A stretch of DNA of 64,000 nt from Candidatus Saccharibacteria bacterium UBA1932 (GCA_002337095.1 DDFI01000006.1:1-64000); one strand, 5' to 3'. Positions 25,282 through 35,235 are shown, counted from the first letter of the stretch. Notes: a model not told the origin generated them from the letters alone. Made by a program: numbers and translations.

Positions 25282-26577
25282 ATGTTAGATATCCGATACA
25301 TCAGGGACAATCCCGACCGTGTGCAGGAAGCGGCGCGGCAAAAAGGCTACAACGTAAACATCCGTGAGCTATTGTCGTCTGATGAATCGCGTCGTGAACT
25401 ACAAACCAAGGCTGATGGTTTGCGTACTCGCCGCAACGAAATTGCTGGGCAGATGAAGGGCGGCAAGCCGGCGCCAGAATTGGTGGAGGAAGGCAAACGT
25501 CTGAAGGCTGAATTAGCAGAGGTAGAGGATCGCCTGCGTGGTGTTGATGAGGAATATCTACGGCTACTTAAATCCGTGCCAAATATGTCACACAACGATG
25601 TGCCGGTTGGGGCCAGCGAGGACGAAAATGTCGAAGTGAAGGTAGTGGGCGAGATTCCGGCGTTTGATTTTACACCCAAGAATCACTATGAAATCGCCGA
25701 AGCAAAGGGGTGGCTCGACAAAGAGCGTGCCGCCAAAGTTGCTGGTGCGCGCTTCGCGTACGTCATGGGTGATCTCGTGATGCTGCAGCAGGCGATCATC
25801 CAATTTGTTATGAGTTCGCTCACAAATTCAGAAGTGATCAAGCAAATCGCGGCCGATGCGAAGCTTAGTGTAGACACGAGACCATTTGTGCCAGTCTTGC
25901 CACCGCTGATGATTCGCACTGAACCCTACGACCAGATGGACCGCTTGCAGCCCAGTGACGACCGCTACAAAATCGAGGGCGAAGAGCTGTGGCTACAGGG
26001 CAGCGCCGAGCATGTGCTTGGTAGCATGCACGCGGGCGAGATTTTTGAGGCATCGCAGCTACCACTCCGCTATCTAGGATTTGCAACGAGTTTCCGCAAA
26101 GAAGCAGGTACGTACGGAAAGGACATGGAGGGCCTTATTCGTATGCATCAATTTGATAAGCTGGAAATGGAGAGCTTTACAGAGGCTAAAGATAGCTATA
26201 ATGAACATCTCCTATTTATTGCTATACAGGAATGGCTACTCCAGCAATTGAAATTGCCGTACCACTTGCTGATGAAATGCACCGCTGATATCGGCAAGCC
26301 CAACGCGCGCGGCGTCGACATGGAGGTCTGGTTGCCGGGGCAAGGTAAATATCGCGAGACACACACTGCCGACTACATGACAGACTACCAAGCGCGTCGT
26401 TTACAAACTCGCGTGCGTATCGACGATGGAGTTGCGTTGGTTCATACCAATGACGCGACTGCATTTGCCCTTGGCCGCTGTATGGTAGCGATTATCGAGA
26501 ACTACCAAACCGCCGATGGCAATGTGGTAATTCCAGAGGTGTTGCGACCATTTATGGGTGGTCGCGAGCAGATTTAG
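25282..26577 (+). CDS. serS: seryl-tRNA synthetase
   Basis: Class II synthetase, 431 aa. The N-terminal long coiled-coil arm (about 27-105) binds tRNA(Ser); the catalytic core contains motif 2 (RYLGFATSFRKEAGTYGKD) and motif 3 near the C-terminus (ALGRCMVAIIENYQ). It has a leaderless promoter and is followed directly by pyrD. Confidence 0.96.
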   Translation: MLDIRYIRDNPDRVQEAARQKGYNVNIRELLSSDESRRELQTKADGLRTRRNEIAGQMKGGKPAPELVEEGKRLKAELAEVEDRLRGVDEEYLRLLKSVPNMSHNDVPVGASEDENVEVKVVGEIPAFDFTPKNHYEIAEAKGWLDKERAAKVAGARFAYVMGDLVMLQQAIIQFVMSSLTNSEVIKQIAADAKLSVDTRPFVPVLPPLMIRTEPYDQMDRLQPSDDRYKIEGEELWLQGSAEHVLGSMHAGEIFEASQLPLRYLGFATSFRKEAGTYGKDMEGLIRMHQFDKLEMESFTEAKDSYNEHLLFIAIQEWLLQQLKLPYHLLMKCTADIGKPNARGVDMEVWLPGQGKYRETHTADYMTDYQARRLQTRVRIDDGVALVHTNDATAFALGRCMVAIIENYQTADGNVVIPEVLRPFMGGREQI

Positions 26578-26578
26578 T

Positions 26579-27718
26579 ATGAAACAAGCAATTCGTGCAA
26601 TTACTAATACTGTGTATAAATATCTGGCCAAACCAATGCTGTTTCGCCGTACGCCGGATCACGTGCATAGCGGGCTGCTGAGTTTGGGTAGTATTGTGCA
26701 GCGGATTCCCATTGTATCGCTGTTGCCGGGGCTGTGGAGCCATCGACAGCCTGACATGCTGGCGCAGCAGATTCACGGCATATCGTATCAAAATCCCATA
26801 GGATTGTCGGCGGGGTTTGACAAAAACATCGAGCTTGTGCCCCTGATGCGGCGAGTGGGATTTGGGTTTATGACGGGCGGGTCGGTGACATTTCATGAAT
26901 GCGCGGGCAACACGCGACCATGGTTCTATCGCCTGGCGCACTCGCAGTCTATTGTGGTGCGTGCGGGCCTGCCAAATCATGGCGTGCGGCGGATTTATGC
27001 GCGCCTCGAGCAATATCCGGCTGTGCTGTTTGTCGATTTTCCGCTCGTGCTATCGGTGGCCAAGACGAATTCGCGCGAAACGATTTCGGATCAGGAGGCA
27101 ATCGATGATTATGTGGGCAGTTTGGTCGAGTTAGAGGGTTCATCGCGGGTGAGTCAGTACGAAATTAATATTTCGTGCCCGAATGCATTTGGAGGTGAGC
27201 CATTTACGACACCGGCAAAGCTTAACGCACTTTTGGCTGCGATTGACGAGCTTCGACTCGCGCGACCAGTGTATATCAAGATGCCTATCGATCTGACATG
27301 GGGGCAATTCCGCAAGCTGCTCGAGGTAATTTGCGCCCACAATGTACAGGGCGTGACGATCGGTAATCTGCGCAAGAATCGCGAAAACCTTAATCTCGAA
27401 GATACACTAACCGACGACATGCGCGGCGGCCTGAGTGGTGCGCCAACACGCGAACTGTCTACCGAACTGATTCGCCGCACTTACGCCGCGTACGGTGATC
27501 AGCTGACGATTATTGGAGTGGGTGGGATTTTTGCGGCTGATGATGCCTACCAAAAAATCCGCGCTGGCGCCAGTCTTGTCGAGCTGATCACTGGCGTGAT
27601 ATTTGGTGGCCCTCAGATAGTGGGGCAGATTAATCACGATCTCGCCCGGCTGCTTGCCCGCGACGGCTACCATCACATTAGCGAGGCGATTGGCGCCGAT
27701 CATCGTAGTAGCGTATAA
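26579..27718 (+). CDS. pyrD: dihydroorotate dehydrogenase, class 2 type
   Basis: Flavoenzyme that oxidises dihydroorotate to orotate using quinone. About 379 aa with an N-terminal amphipathic membrane-docking segment. FMN contacts include PIGLSAGFDKNIEL, and the active-site serine is in EINISCPN. The substrate-binding NLRKNRENL and the phosphate-binding IGVGGIFAADDA follow. The ATG lies 1 nt after the serS stop. No other pyrimidine pathway gene is in the window. An interacting quinone pool is implied but not shown. Confidence 0.92.
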   Translation: MKQAIRAITNTVYKYLAKPMLFRRTPDHVHSGLLSLGSIVQRIPIVSLLPGLWSHRQPDMLAQQIHGISYQNPIGLSAGFDKNIELVPLMRRVGFGFMTGGSVTFHECAGNTRPWFYRLAHSQSIVVRAGLPNHGVRRIYARLEQYPAVLFVDFPLVLSVAKTNSRETISDQEAIDDYVGSLVELEGSSRVSQYEINISCPNAFGGEPFTTPAKLNALLAAIDELRLARPVYIKMPIDLTWGQFRKLLEVICAHNVQGVTIGNLRKNRENLNLEDTLTDDMRGGLSGAPTRELSTELIRRTYAAYGDQLTIIGVGGIFAADDAYQKIRAGASLVELITGVIFGGPQIVGQINHDLARLLARDGYHHISEAIGADHRSSV

Positions 27719-27719
27719 T
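27714..27719 (+). promoter_or_regulatory. -10 box of the hibernation factor gene
   Basis: TATAAT overlapping the pyrD stop codon. A leader of about 30 nt carries AAAGGGG before the ATG at 27757. Confidence 0.65.
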
Positions 27720-27756
27720 GTATACATAGCAACGGTTACACGAAAGGGGTCTCTCT

Positions 27757-28128
27757 ATGATCGCAAATATCGAACTAACCGGCATCAACTATCAGGTTGA
27801 TGACTCAACCAAAAAATACGTCCGCCGCAAAATTGGCACACTCGACAAGCTAGCGCCGCGGCATGCACGCAAGTCTCTGCGTGCAGCAGTAAAAATCGCC
27901 GAAGTCAATCGGCCAGCTGGTAATAAATACGAGGTAGAAGTGATCATGATGTTGCCCGACAAAACAATCGCCGCCAAAGATTCTACGCTGAACCCCCTCG
28001 CTGCGATAGATATCGTCGAGGCAAAGCTGCGAACTCAGCTCAAAAAATACAAAGAGACCTCGCTGCCGCACATCGCTCATCGCGGTTTGCTGGGACGATT
28101 TAAACGCAGCTATGCCCGCGAACAATAA
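27757..28128 (+). CDS. hpf: ribosome hibernation promoting factor, short type
   Basis: HPF/YfiA family protein that occupies the decoding channel of idle ribosomes. 123 aa; beta-alpha fold with basic surface (KKYVRRKIGTLDKLAPRHARKS) and the family KEVEV-like strand KYEVEVIMMLP, then a basic C-terminal tail. It lacks the dimerising C-terminal domain of the long form. AAAGGGG upstream gives the start. Confidence 0.9.
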   Translation: MIANIELTGINYQVDDSTKKYVRRKIGTLDKLAPRHARKSLRAAVKIAEVNRPAGNKYEVEVIMMLPDKTIAAKDSTLNPLAAIDIVEAKLRTQLKKYKETSLPHIAHRGLLGRFKRSYAREQ

Positions 28129-28178
28129 TCCGCAGTAATTCCATCTGTTATTTCCTTTGCGAATAGGCCGCGAACGCG

Positions 28179-28184
28179 TATAAT
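28179..28184 (+). promoter_or_regulatory. -10 box of secA
   Basis: TATAAT followed by a leader of about 40 nt with GAGGG 5 nt before the ATG. Confidence 0.65.
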
Positions 28185-28229
28185 AGTACGTAGTATTTTG
28201 CAGAAATTCTGACTAATAGCGAGGGAACA

Positions 28230-30869
28230 ATGGTAAATCGAAACACCGCACTTACAAAAGTCTTCGGCGATCCACAAAAGAAAATCATCAAGCGACTCGA
28301 AAAGAAAGTCGCCGAAATCAACAAATTATCCGACAAATACGCAAAAATGACCAAGCCCGAGCTCAAAGCTCAGACTGACGTGCTGCGTAAACGCCTAGCA
28401 AAAAAAGGCACCACTCTTGACAGTATCCTGCCGGATGCATTTGCACTCGTGCGAGAAATGAGCGATCGTACGCTTGGCATGCGCCATTTTGACGTGCAGC
28501 TAATGGGGGGAATTGTGCTACATGAGGGCAATGTAGCCGAGCTCAAAACGGGCGAGGGCAAGACGCTGATGGCAACATTGCCGAGCTATCTGAACGCCCT
28601 CGAGGGCAACAGTGTGCATATTGTCACGGTTAATGATTATCTAGCTCAGCGCGATGCCGGCTGGATGGGCGAGGTGCATGCCGCCCTCGGTATTACGGTG
28701 GGCGTGATCATTAACGAGGCATCGTATGTATACGATGCCAAGTACGACAACGAGCACCACACCGATCCGCGTATGCGCAAGCTGCGCCCAGTAACGCGCA
28801 AGGAGGCCTACGCTGCCGATATTACTTATGGTACTAACAATGAGTTTGGGTTTGACTACCTGCGTGACAACATGGTGAACGAGCTCGATCTAGTGCGGCA
28901 GCGCCAGCTGAACTTTGCGATCGTGGACGAGGTAGACTCTATCCTTATCGACGAGGCACGCACGCCGCTCATTATTAGTGCACCAGCCGCCGAAAATCCA
29001 GAGTCGTACTACCAATTTGCCAAGATTGCCGCCAAGCTCACCCCTGATGACTATGTACTTGAAGAAAAACACCGTACGGTTGCCCTGAGCGATATTGGTG
29101 TCGAAAAAGTCCAAAAAATGCTTGGTGTCAAAAACCTTTACACCCCAGAATATATCCGCAGCGTATACCACATGGATCAGGCGCTGCGTGCGCAGACACT
29201 GTTCAAACGCGATAAAGATTACGTAGTGACCAATGAGGGCGAAGTGATTATTGTCGATGAGCACACTGGTCGCCTCAAGCAAGGCAACCGCTACAACGAA
29301 GGCCTTCACCAGGCGATCGAGGCCAAAGAGAACGTGCCTGTCTTGCAAGAATCAATGACGCTGGCTACGATTAGTTTTCAGAACTATTTCCGCCTGTACA
29401 AAAAACTCTCTGGTATGACTGGTACCGCCTTTACCGAGGCCGAGGAGTTCCAGCAGATTTATAGCCTCGACGTCGTTGTTGTGCCGCCAAACAAGCAGAT
29501 CGCGCGCGTCGATCACGAGGATTTGATCTACAAAACCGAAAAAGCCAAGCTAAAGGCAGTGGCTGCAGCCATCAAAACATACCACGAAGCTGGTCGCCCA
29601 GTGCTCGTCGGCTCTGGCAGTATCGCCAAAAACGAGTTGATTGCTGCCTATCTCGACCGCGAAGGCATCGAATACGAAATCCTTAATGCAAAAAACAACG
29701 AGCGCGAGGCGGCAATTATCGAAAAAGCTGGCGAAAAGGGTGCTATTACCTTGGCTACCAACATCGCTGGTCGTGGCACCGACATCAAGCTCGGTAAGGG
29801 AGTGAAAGAGCTCGGTGGGCTTGTGGTGATTGGCAGCGAGCGTCACGAATCGCGCCGTATCGATAATCAGCTTCGTGGTCGCGGTGGCCGCCAGGGTGAT
29901 CATGGTGACACGCAGTTCTATGTTAGCACCGAGGACGATCTGATGCGTATATTCCAGGGTGAGCGCATTGCTGGCCTGATGGATCGCCTTGGCGTAGACG
30001 AAGACACGCCAATCCAAAACAAGGCCGTGTCGAAAACCCTCGAGAACGCCCAAAAACGCGTCGAAGGCTATAACTTTGACACACGCAAAAACGTTGTTCA
30101 GTACGACAACGTCATTAATCGCCACCGAAAAGTCGTCTACACTATGCGTCGACGTATCCTCGAGGGCGATACCATTAAGCCCGAGATCCAGCGCTTGCTC
30201 GAGCGCAAAATCACCGAGATGATTGAGCTGCCCGCCAAGAACAATCCAAAGTTTGTCGAAGAAGTCCGGACGCTGTTTCCGCTAGACGTAGAGGTAATCG
30301 AAGAAATCGGTGCGATCAAACGCGACAAACAGCGTCGTGAGCGCGCTCATGAGGAGGTCAAAAAACTCTACGCGCGCAAAGAAAAAGAGCTAGGTGCCGA
30401 GTTGATTCGCAGCGTGGAGCGCGACGTATACTTGCAGGTGCTCGATACGCTGTGGATGCAGCACCTCGAAAATATGCAGCATTTGCGCGAGGGAATCCAC
30501 TGGCGCAGCGTCGGTCAGCGCGACCCATTGGTTGAGTATCGTTCGGAGTCTCAAAAGCTTTTTGACAGCCTGCAAGATATGCTAACGCAAGAGGTTCTAC
30601 GGGCTATCATGCACGTACAAAAGACCGATGCAATCGTCCAGGACGCGAGCAGTGATGAATATGAGACTGAGCTCACGCGGTTGGCCGAACACGCTGTCGA
30701 ACGTGGCGTCAACGAAGTGACCGGCGGCGAGCTTAACCGGGACCACGACTTCGATGGCACTACCGCCCGACGAGCAAAATCGACCCAGGCTATCAACAAA
30801 CAGCGCAGCGATGCCCGCAAAAAGAAAAAGGCTTCGCGCCAAAACCGCAAGAAAAATCACCACAAGTAA
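28230..30869 (+). CDS. secA: preprotein translocase ATPase SecA
   Basis: Motor of Sec export, 879 aa. Walker A is in ELKTGEGKTLMATLP near 105-115, the DEAD-like box in IVDEVDSILIDEART, and motif VI in GRGGRQGDHGDTQFY. The C-terminus is Lys/Arg-rich (KKKKASRQNRKKNHHK) and has no CxCxSG zinc finger, so the SecB-binding module is absent. An M16 peptidase follows 18 nt later on the same strand. Confidence 0.97.
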   Translation: MVNRNTALTKVFGDPQKKIIKRLEKKVAEINKLSDKYAKMTKPELKAQTDVLRKRLAKKGTTLDSILPDAFALVREMSDRTLGMRHFDVQLMGGIVLHEGNVAELKTGEGKTLMATLPSYLNALEGNSVHIVTVNDYLAQRDAGWMGEVHAALGITVGVIINEASYVYDAKYDNEHHTDPRMRKLRPVTRKEAYAADITYGTNNEFGFDYLRDNMVNELDLVRQRQLNFAIVDEVDSILIDEARTPLIISAPAAENPESYYQFAKIAAKLTPDDYVLEEKHRTVALSDIGVEKVQKMLGVKNLYTPEYIRSVYHMDQALRAQTLFKRDKDYVVTNEGEVIIVDEHTGRLKQGNRYNEGLHQAIEAKENVPVLQESMTLATISFQNYFRLYKKLSGMTGTAFTEAEEFQQIYSLDVVVVPPNKQIARVDHEDLIYKTEKAKLKAVAAAIKTYHEAGRPVLVGSGSIAKNELIAAYLDREGIEYEILNAKNNEREAAIIEKAGEKGAITLATNIAGRGTDIKLGKGVKELGGLVVIGSERHESRRIDNQLRGRGGRQGDHGDTQFYVSTEDDLMRIFQGERIAGLMDRLGVDEDTPIQNKAVSKTLENAQKRVEGYNFDTRKNVVQYDNVINRHRKVVYTMRRRILEGDTIKPEIQRLLERKITEMIELPAKNNPKFVEEVRTLFPLDVEVIEEIGAIKRDKQRRERAHEEVKKLYARKEKELGAELIRSVERDVYLQVLDTLWMQHLENMQHLREGIHWRSVGQRDPLVEYRSESQKLFDSLQDMLTQEVLRAIMHVQKTDAIVQDASSDEYETELTRLAEHAVERGVNEVTGGELNRDHDFDGTTARRAKSTQAINKQRSDARKKKKASRQNRKKNHHK

Positions 30870-30887
30870 CGCCCAGAAAGGCCGATT

Positions 30888-32180
30888 ATGCAGCACACCA
30901 CTACCGAAGTACGACTAAAAAACGGCGCGCGCGGGCTACTGGTTGACGTGCCCGGCGCCTCTGTTATGAGTTTTCAGTTTCAGTTTCGCGCGGGCAATCG
31001 CTACGTCGCGGCAAAGGATATCTACGAAACCGCGCACATTATGGAGCATATGGCGTTTGGTGCCAATGCAAAATTTCGTAATCAGGATGAGTTTGAGGCG
31101 CAATTTACCAAAAACGGTGCCTATCACAACGCCTACACTAGTGATTTGTCGATGGTGTATGTTGCCGATTGTGCGGATTTTGAGTGGGAGCGAATATTTG
31201 AGCTGCAACGCGTGGCGATTTGTCAGCCTCGATTCAACAATGAGGAGCTTGAGGCAGAGAAGGGTAATGTCAAAAGCGAGCTCACCGGCTACCTAAACAA
31301 CCACAACCGGGTGCTTTGGCCCAAAATTCAGCAACTAATCGGCGAGGAAGTCTACACGTATTGGCAGCGCCTGCAGACGATCCCGAATGTGTCGCTGCGT
31401 GATATCAAACATCATCACAAGCGCACGCACACCAGTGATAATATGAGGTTTGTTATCGCAGGGCAATTGCATGGGCGAAAAACCCAGATCCAGGCAATGC
31501 TTGAAGAGTGGGAGTTGCCGCGCGGGGAGCGATTTGATGTGCCACGCGATGCGCTCGAGCGAGCAAATCCCGCGCTGATTCGGCGCAAAGAGGCCTCGAA
31601 TATCACGTTTGGATGGTCGCTGACGCTGCCACGCAATCTTACTGACGATGAGTCGAGTGCCATGGACTGTCTGAATCATATTTTGACCGGTACGCTCCAT
31701 TCGCGAATATTTGGTGCCGCTCGCAAAAAAGGTCTAACGTATGATATTTTCTCTGATACGTCCGTCGGCGTGCACGATAGCAGCTGGGACTTCGGTGGCG
31801 CGGCCAATCATGATACGATCGGGCGACTATTTGATATTATTGTGCGCGAGGTGCGGGCGGTGATTGATGGCAAGCTCACCGAGACCGAGATCGATGCAGC
31901 CAAATCGTATGCGCTGGGACGACATCAGATGGGGGCGCAGACGGTGGCGCAAATTAGTAATTTTTACTCGGGCAGATATTTTAGCGACGGCGTTGTCAAG
32001 GAATACGACCGAGTGCCTGACGAGATCCGCACCATTACTCGCGAGCGTATCCTGACGACTGCGCATGAATTTATCCTGAGCGACACCTGGGCGCTTGCGG
32101 GTGTGAGTAGTGGCGAGAAACAAGATATCGTAGCGATTGGTGACAAGCTAAACACGCTGTTTCTGAGCAAGGGAGAATAA
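30888..32180 (+). CDS. M16 family zinc peptidase (insulinase-like)
   Basis: 430 aa, one half-clamshell as in bacterial homodimeric M16 proteins. The inverted zinc motif HIMEH is at 50-54 and the distal glutamate near 122-124 in NNEELEAEKGNV. The second domain keeps GAARKKGLTYDIFSD. AAAGG lies before the ATG. It is in an operon with secA and murD. It may clear signal peptides or other short peptides. Confidence 0.9.
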   Translation: MQHTTTEVRLKNGARGLLVDVPGASVMSFQFQFRAGNRYVAAKDIYETAHIMEHMAFGANAKFRNQDEFEAQFTKNGAYHNAYTSDLSMVYVADCADFEWERIFELQRVAICQPRFNNEELEAEKGNVKSELTGYLNNHNRVLWPKIQQLIGEEVYTYWQRLQTIPNVSLRDIKHHHKRTHTSDNMRFVIAGQLHGRKTQIQAMLEEWELPRGERFDVPRDALERANPALIRRKEASNITFGWSLTLPRNLTDDESSAMDCLNHILTGTLHSRIFGAARKKGLTYDIFSDTSVGVHDSSWDFGGAANHDTIGRLFDIIVREVRAVIDGKLTETEIDAAKSYALGRHQMGAQTVAQISNFYSGRYFSDGVVKEYDRVPDEIRTITRERILTTAHEFILSDTWALAGVSSGEKQDIVAIGDKLNTLFLSKGE

Positions 32181-32182
32181 CT

Positions 32183-33469
32183 GTGAACATAGCGATTGCC
32201 TGGTACGGGGCAGAGGGTGAGGCGAGCTACAAGTACTATCTTGAGCGTGGGCATAACGTCACTATTGTCACGCCGCAGCTATCACCGCAATTTGCCATTC
32301 CGCAGGACACCAAGGTTATTACTGGTGATGATGTATTTGATCATCTCGATGGCTATGACCTTGTAGTGCGTAGCGCTAGCGTACGGCCCGACAGCCTGCA
32401 TACCGATGGCAAGATATGGTCGGCAACGAATGAGTTTTTTGCCCAGTGCCCAGCACCTATCATCGGTGTGACTGGCACCAAAGGCAAAGGTACCACCTGT
32501 AGCCTAATCACGAGCGTGCTGCGTGCCGCTGGCTACACCGTCCACCTGGTGGGCAATATTGGACTACCTGCGCTTGCTGTATTGCCAGAGATTGAGGCAG
32601 ATCATATTGTCGTCTACGAGCTGAGCAGTTTTCAGCTGTGGGATCTCGAACGCAGCCCACAGGTGGCTGTCGTGCTGATGATCGAGCCAGACCACCTGGA
32701 TGTTCATCGTGATATGGTCGAATATGTCGGCTCAAAGGTCCACATTGTGAAGCACCAGAAACCTGATGATATTTGTGTATATCATCCTACAAATGCACTG
32801 TCACGGCAAATCGCCGAGCAATCGGCGGGGATCAAAATTCGCTACGCCACCCCTGATGATGATGGGGTATATATAAAATCGAACACATTTTTTGTTCGGG
32901 AAGAAATGATTTGCGATACATCGGTGCTTCAGCTGCCGGGGTCGCACAATCTTGATAACGCCTGCGCTGCGCTGACGGCCTGCCTGCAGTTTACGCGTGA
33001 CTATGATCGTATGCAGGTTGGGCTTGGGGAATTCCAGGGGCTGCCACATCGGTTAAGGTTTGTGCGCGAGTTTGCGGGTGTACGCTATTACGACGACAGT
33101 ATTGCGACTACACCAGGCTCGGCCATAGCTGCCCTTGGGTCGTTTGATGGCGCAAGCATTATTATCTTGGGAGGCTCAGACAAGGGTGCATCATATGACG
33201 AAGTAATCGCCGAATGCAAGCGTACCAAGGCTCGCGTGATTGCGGTCGGTACGACAGGCGACCAAATTGCTGCGCTCTGTGAACAATATGGAGTAGCGCA
33301 CGTCAAGATAAAGGGCAGGATGAACGAGGCCGTAGAAGTAGCTGCTGGACTGGCGCACCCGGGCGAGACGGTTATCCTGAGCCCCGCTAGCGCAAGCCTC
33401 GATCAATACAAGAGCTATGCAGCGCGCGGTGATGAATTTATTCGGGCGGTGCAGGCGCTCGAGCGCTAG
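32183..33469 (+). CDS. murD: UDP-N-acetylmuramoyl-L-alanine--D-glutamate ligase
   Basis: Adds D-Glu to UDP-MurNAc-L-Ala. 428 aa. The ATP-binding loop is GVTGTKGKGTTCSLI, followed by the Mur ligase motifs ELSSFQLWD and IEPDHLDVHRD, and YYDDSIATTPGSAIAAL. It starts with GTG at 32183, with GGGAG overlapping the M16 end. The stop shares CTAG with convergent murI, the enzyme that makes its D-Glu substrate. Confidence 0.94.
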   Translation: MNIAIAWYGAEGEASYKYYLERGHNVTIVTPQLSPQFAIPQDTKVITGDDVFDHLDGYDLVVRSASVRPDSLHTDGKIWSATNEFFAQCPAPIIGVTGTKGKGTTCSLITSVLRAAGYTVHLVGNIGLPALAVLPEIEADHIVVYELSSFQLWDLERSPQVAVVLMIEPDHLDVHRDMVEYVGSKVHIVKHQKPDDICVYHPTNALSRQIAEQSAGIKIRYATPDDDGVYIKSNTFFVREEMICDTSVLQLPGSHNLDNACAALTACLQFTRDYDRMQVGLGEFQGLPHRLRFVREFAGVRYYDDSIATTPGSAIAALGSFDGASIIILGGSDKGASYDEVIAECKRTKARVIAVGTTGDQIAALCEQYGVAHVKIKGRMNEAVEVAAGLAHPGETVILSPASASLDQYKSYAARGDEFIRAVQALER

Positions 33470-34092
33470 CTAATCAGCGCCCGTAGCCTTGCGGCGATAG
33501 CTGGTACCGGCTGCAGTACAGTGGTGCTAGGGAATGTCGCCGCTAGCTTTTGCTCGACAGCCAAGTAGTGCGTGCAGGCCAGGATAATCACTTGGCTGCC
33601 AGTCTCGACGCTCTTTTGTAGGCTGTCGTATGATAGCCGGTCGGCTTGGCCGAGCTCGATAAGTGACGCCCATGATGAAACATCTGGCTCGTCCACCTGT
33701 ACGTCTTGGCAGTGGGTTTGCTTGAGTAATTGATACCGCTTACTCGTGATAGTAGCCGGCGTTGCGAGCACGGTAATATGCTGGGCAAGCGATGCAGCGG
33801 TTTTTAGCATTGGTTCAAAACCGATGAACTGCGTGCTGGGATAGCCCTGGCGTAGGTGTTCGATTGCGATAGCGGTGGCTGTGTTGCACGCAATAATAAT
33901 AATGGGGCAGGTGGCGAGCAGCGGCTGAATCGCCTGGGTGGTCAAACTGATGATTTGCTCAAGTGACCGGTTGCCATACGGCACATGATCATGATCATCG
34001 ACCACTACAAATGTTAGATCAGGAAAGGTCTGCTGCAGATGGCTTGCAACAATCGCGCCGCCTTTGCCCGAATCAAATACACCAATATGCAT
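33466..34092 (-). CDS. murI: glutamate racemase
   Basis: Provides D-glutamate for MurD. About 208 aa, shorter than the usual 250-270. The N-terminal catalytic region GVFDSGKGGAIVA, first cysteine in IACNTATAIA and second in LACTHYLAVE are present. The start at 34092 (MHIGVFDSG) is set by a -10 box ending 6 nt upstream; longer in-frame readings have no support. It is convergent with murD and divergent from prfB. Confidence 0.9.
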   Translation of the reverse strand: MHIGVFDSGKGGAIVASHLQQTFPDLTFVVVDDHDHVPYGNRSLEQIISLTTQAIQPLLATCPIIIIACNTATAIAIEHLRQGYPSTQFIGFEPMLKTAASLAQHITVLATPATITSKRYQLLKQTHCQDVQVDEPDVSSWASLIELGQADRLSYDSLQKSVETGSQVIILACTHYLAVEQKLAATFPSTTVLQPVPAIAARLRALIS

Positions 34093-34098
34093 ACGATG

Positions 34099-34129
34099 AT
34101 TATACCCTAGTCCGGTACTGGGGTATAAT
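34099..34129. promoter_or_regulatory. symmetric divergent promoter murI/prfB
   Basis: ATTATACCC at 34099-34107 and GGGTATAAT at 34121-34129 are perfect 9-bp inverted arms. Each arm is a TATAAT -10 box pointing outward. The gap is 6 nt to murI and 8 nt to prfB, so both mRNAs should be leaderless. Confidence 0.78.
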
Positions 34130-34137
34130 AGGGATAC

Positions 34138-35235
34138 ATGCAGCCACTTAAAAAACGCGCCGGCACTCTTCGGGATGACATTGCGACATACATCGCACAG
34201 CTTCAGATTGAGGCACTGGTGCAAGAGCGGACAGCGGTCGATAGGCAGTTAGCCGATCCAAATGTATGGGCCAACCCGTCTCGCGCTCAATTGCTAAGCA
34301 AGAAATCTGCCCAACTAACCGCTCAGATCGACCCATGGCTGATGCTACGCACCCAGGTAAACGACATTATTGAGCTGATGGAGATCGGTGATGAATCGAT
34401 GGTGGCAGAGTTTACTGGCCAGCTTGATGCGTTTGATGCCGAGCTCGCCAGGCGGCGCCAGGATCTGCTGTACGCTGGCGAGTACGACAATCACGCGGCT
34501 ATCATCAAAATCAGCGCTGGCGCAGGCGGCACCGATGCTCAGGATTGGGCGAGTATGCTAGAGCGCATGTATTTACGCTGGGCCGAAAAACGCACTATGC
34601 ATACTGATTTGATCGAGCGCTCGGCTGGTGAGGAAGCCGGCATAAAAAGCGCTACCTACAGCATGTCGGGCGTGCACGCATATGGTCGTCTGAGATCCGA
34701 ACACGGTGTCCACCGCTTGGTGCGGCTGAGTCCGTTCAATGCCGATAATTTGCGCCAGACGAGCTTTGCGCTCGTCGAGGTGATGCCCGAAATCAGTGCA
34801 CCCGACGAGGTTGATATTGACGACAAGGACCTCAAAATCGATGTTTATCGGAGTGGCGGCAAGGGCGGTCAAAGCGTCAATACCACGGACAGCGCCGTAC
34901 GCATTACCCACATTCCTACTGGTATCGTCGTGGCCATCCAGAACGAACGTAGCCAGCTACAAAACAAAGAAACTGCCCTCAAAATCCTGCGCTCCAAGCT
35001 CGTCCAGTTGCAAATGGAGCAACATGCCGAATCTGTCGCCGATCTGCGCACCGGCGAGTCGGCTAGCTGGGGCGCGCAGATACGCAACTACGTGCTACAT
35101 CCCTACACCCTCGTTAAGGACACTCGTACCAAACACGAAGATCACGATGCCGCCGGGGTGCTCGATGGCAAGCTTGACGATTTTATGACCAGCTACCTCG
35201 AGTGGGATAGTGGCCAGGGCATTGTCGCGCAATAA
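34138..35235 (+). CDS. prfB: peptide chain release factor 2
   Basis: Recognises UAA and UGA, which fits the use of UGA as stop in this genome. 365 aa. The RF2 tripeptide SPF is in VRLSPFNADN and the catalytic GGQ in GGKGGQSVNTTDS. There is no in-frame UGA near residue 25, so the programmed frameshift common in other bacteria is absent. Leaderless promoter. Confidence 0.95.
   Translation: MQPLKKRAGTLRDDIATYIAQLQIEALVQERTAVDRQLADPNVWANPSRAQLLSKKSAQLTAQIDPWLMLRTQVNDIIELMEIGDESMVAEFTGQLDAFDAELARRRQDLLYAGEYDNHAAIIKISAGAGGTDAQDWASMLERMYLRWAEKRTMHTDLIERSAGEEAGIKSATYSMSGVHAYGRLRSEHGVHRLVRLSPFNADNLRQTSFALVEVMPEISAPDEVDIDDKDLKIDVYRSGGKGGQSVNTTDSAVRITHIPTGIVVAIQNERSQLQNKETALKILRSKLVQLQMEQHAESVADLRTGESASWGAQIRNYVLHPYTLVKDTRTKHEDHDAAGVLDGKLDDFMTSYLEWDSGQGIVAQ

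Noticed and set aside
28890..29348. 152-aa minus-strand open frame inside secA
   Set aside because: It is a reading shadow of a well-conserved gene and has no separate signals; the same holds for other long antisense frames such as 29550-30125 and 47030-47902.
34138..34230. Programmed frameshift site at the start of prfB
   Set aside because: The prfB frame is continuous from its ATG and has no internal UGA with an upstream slippery CUU.
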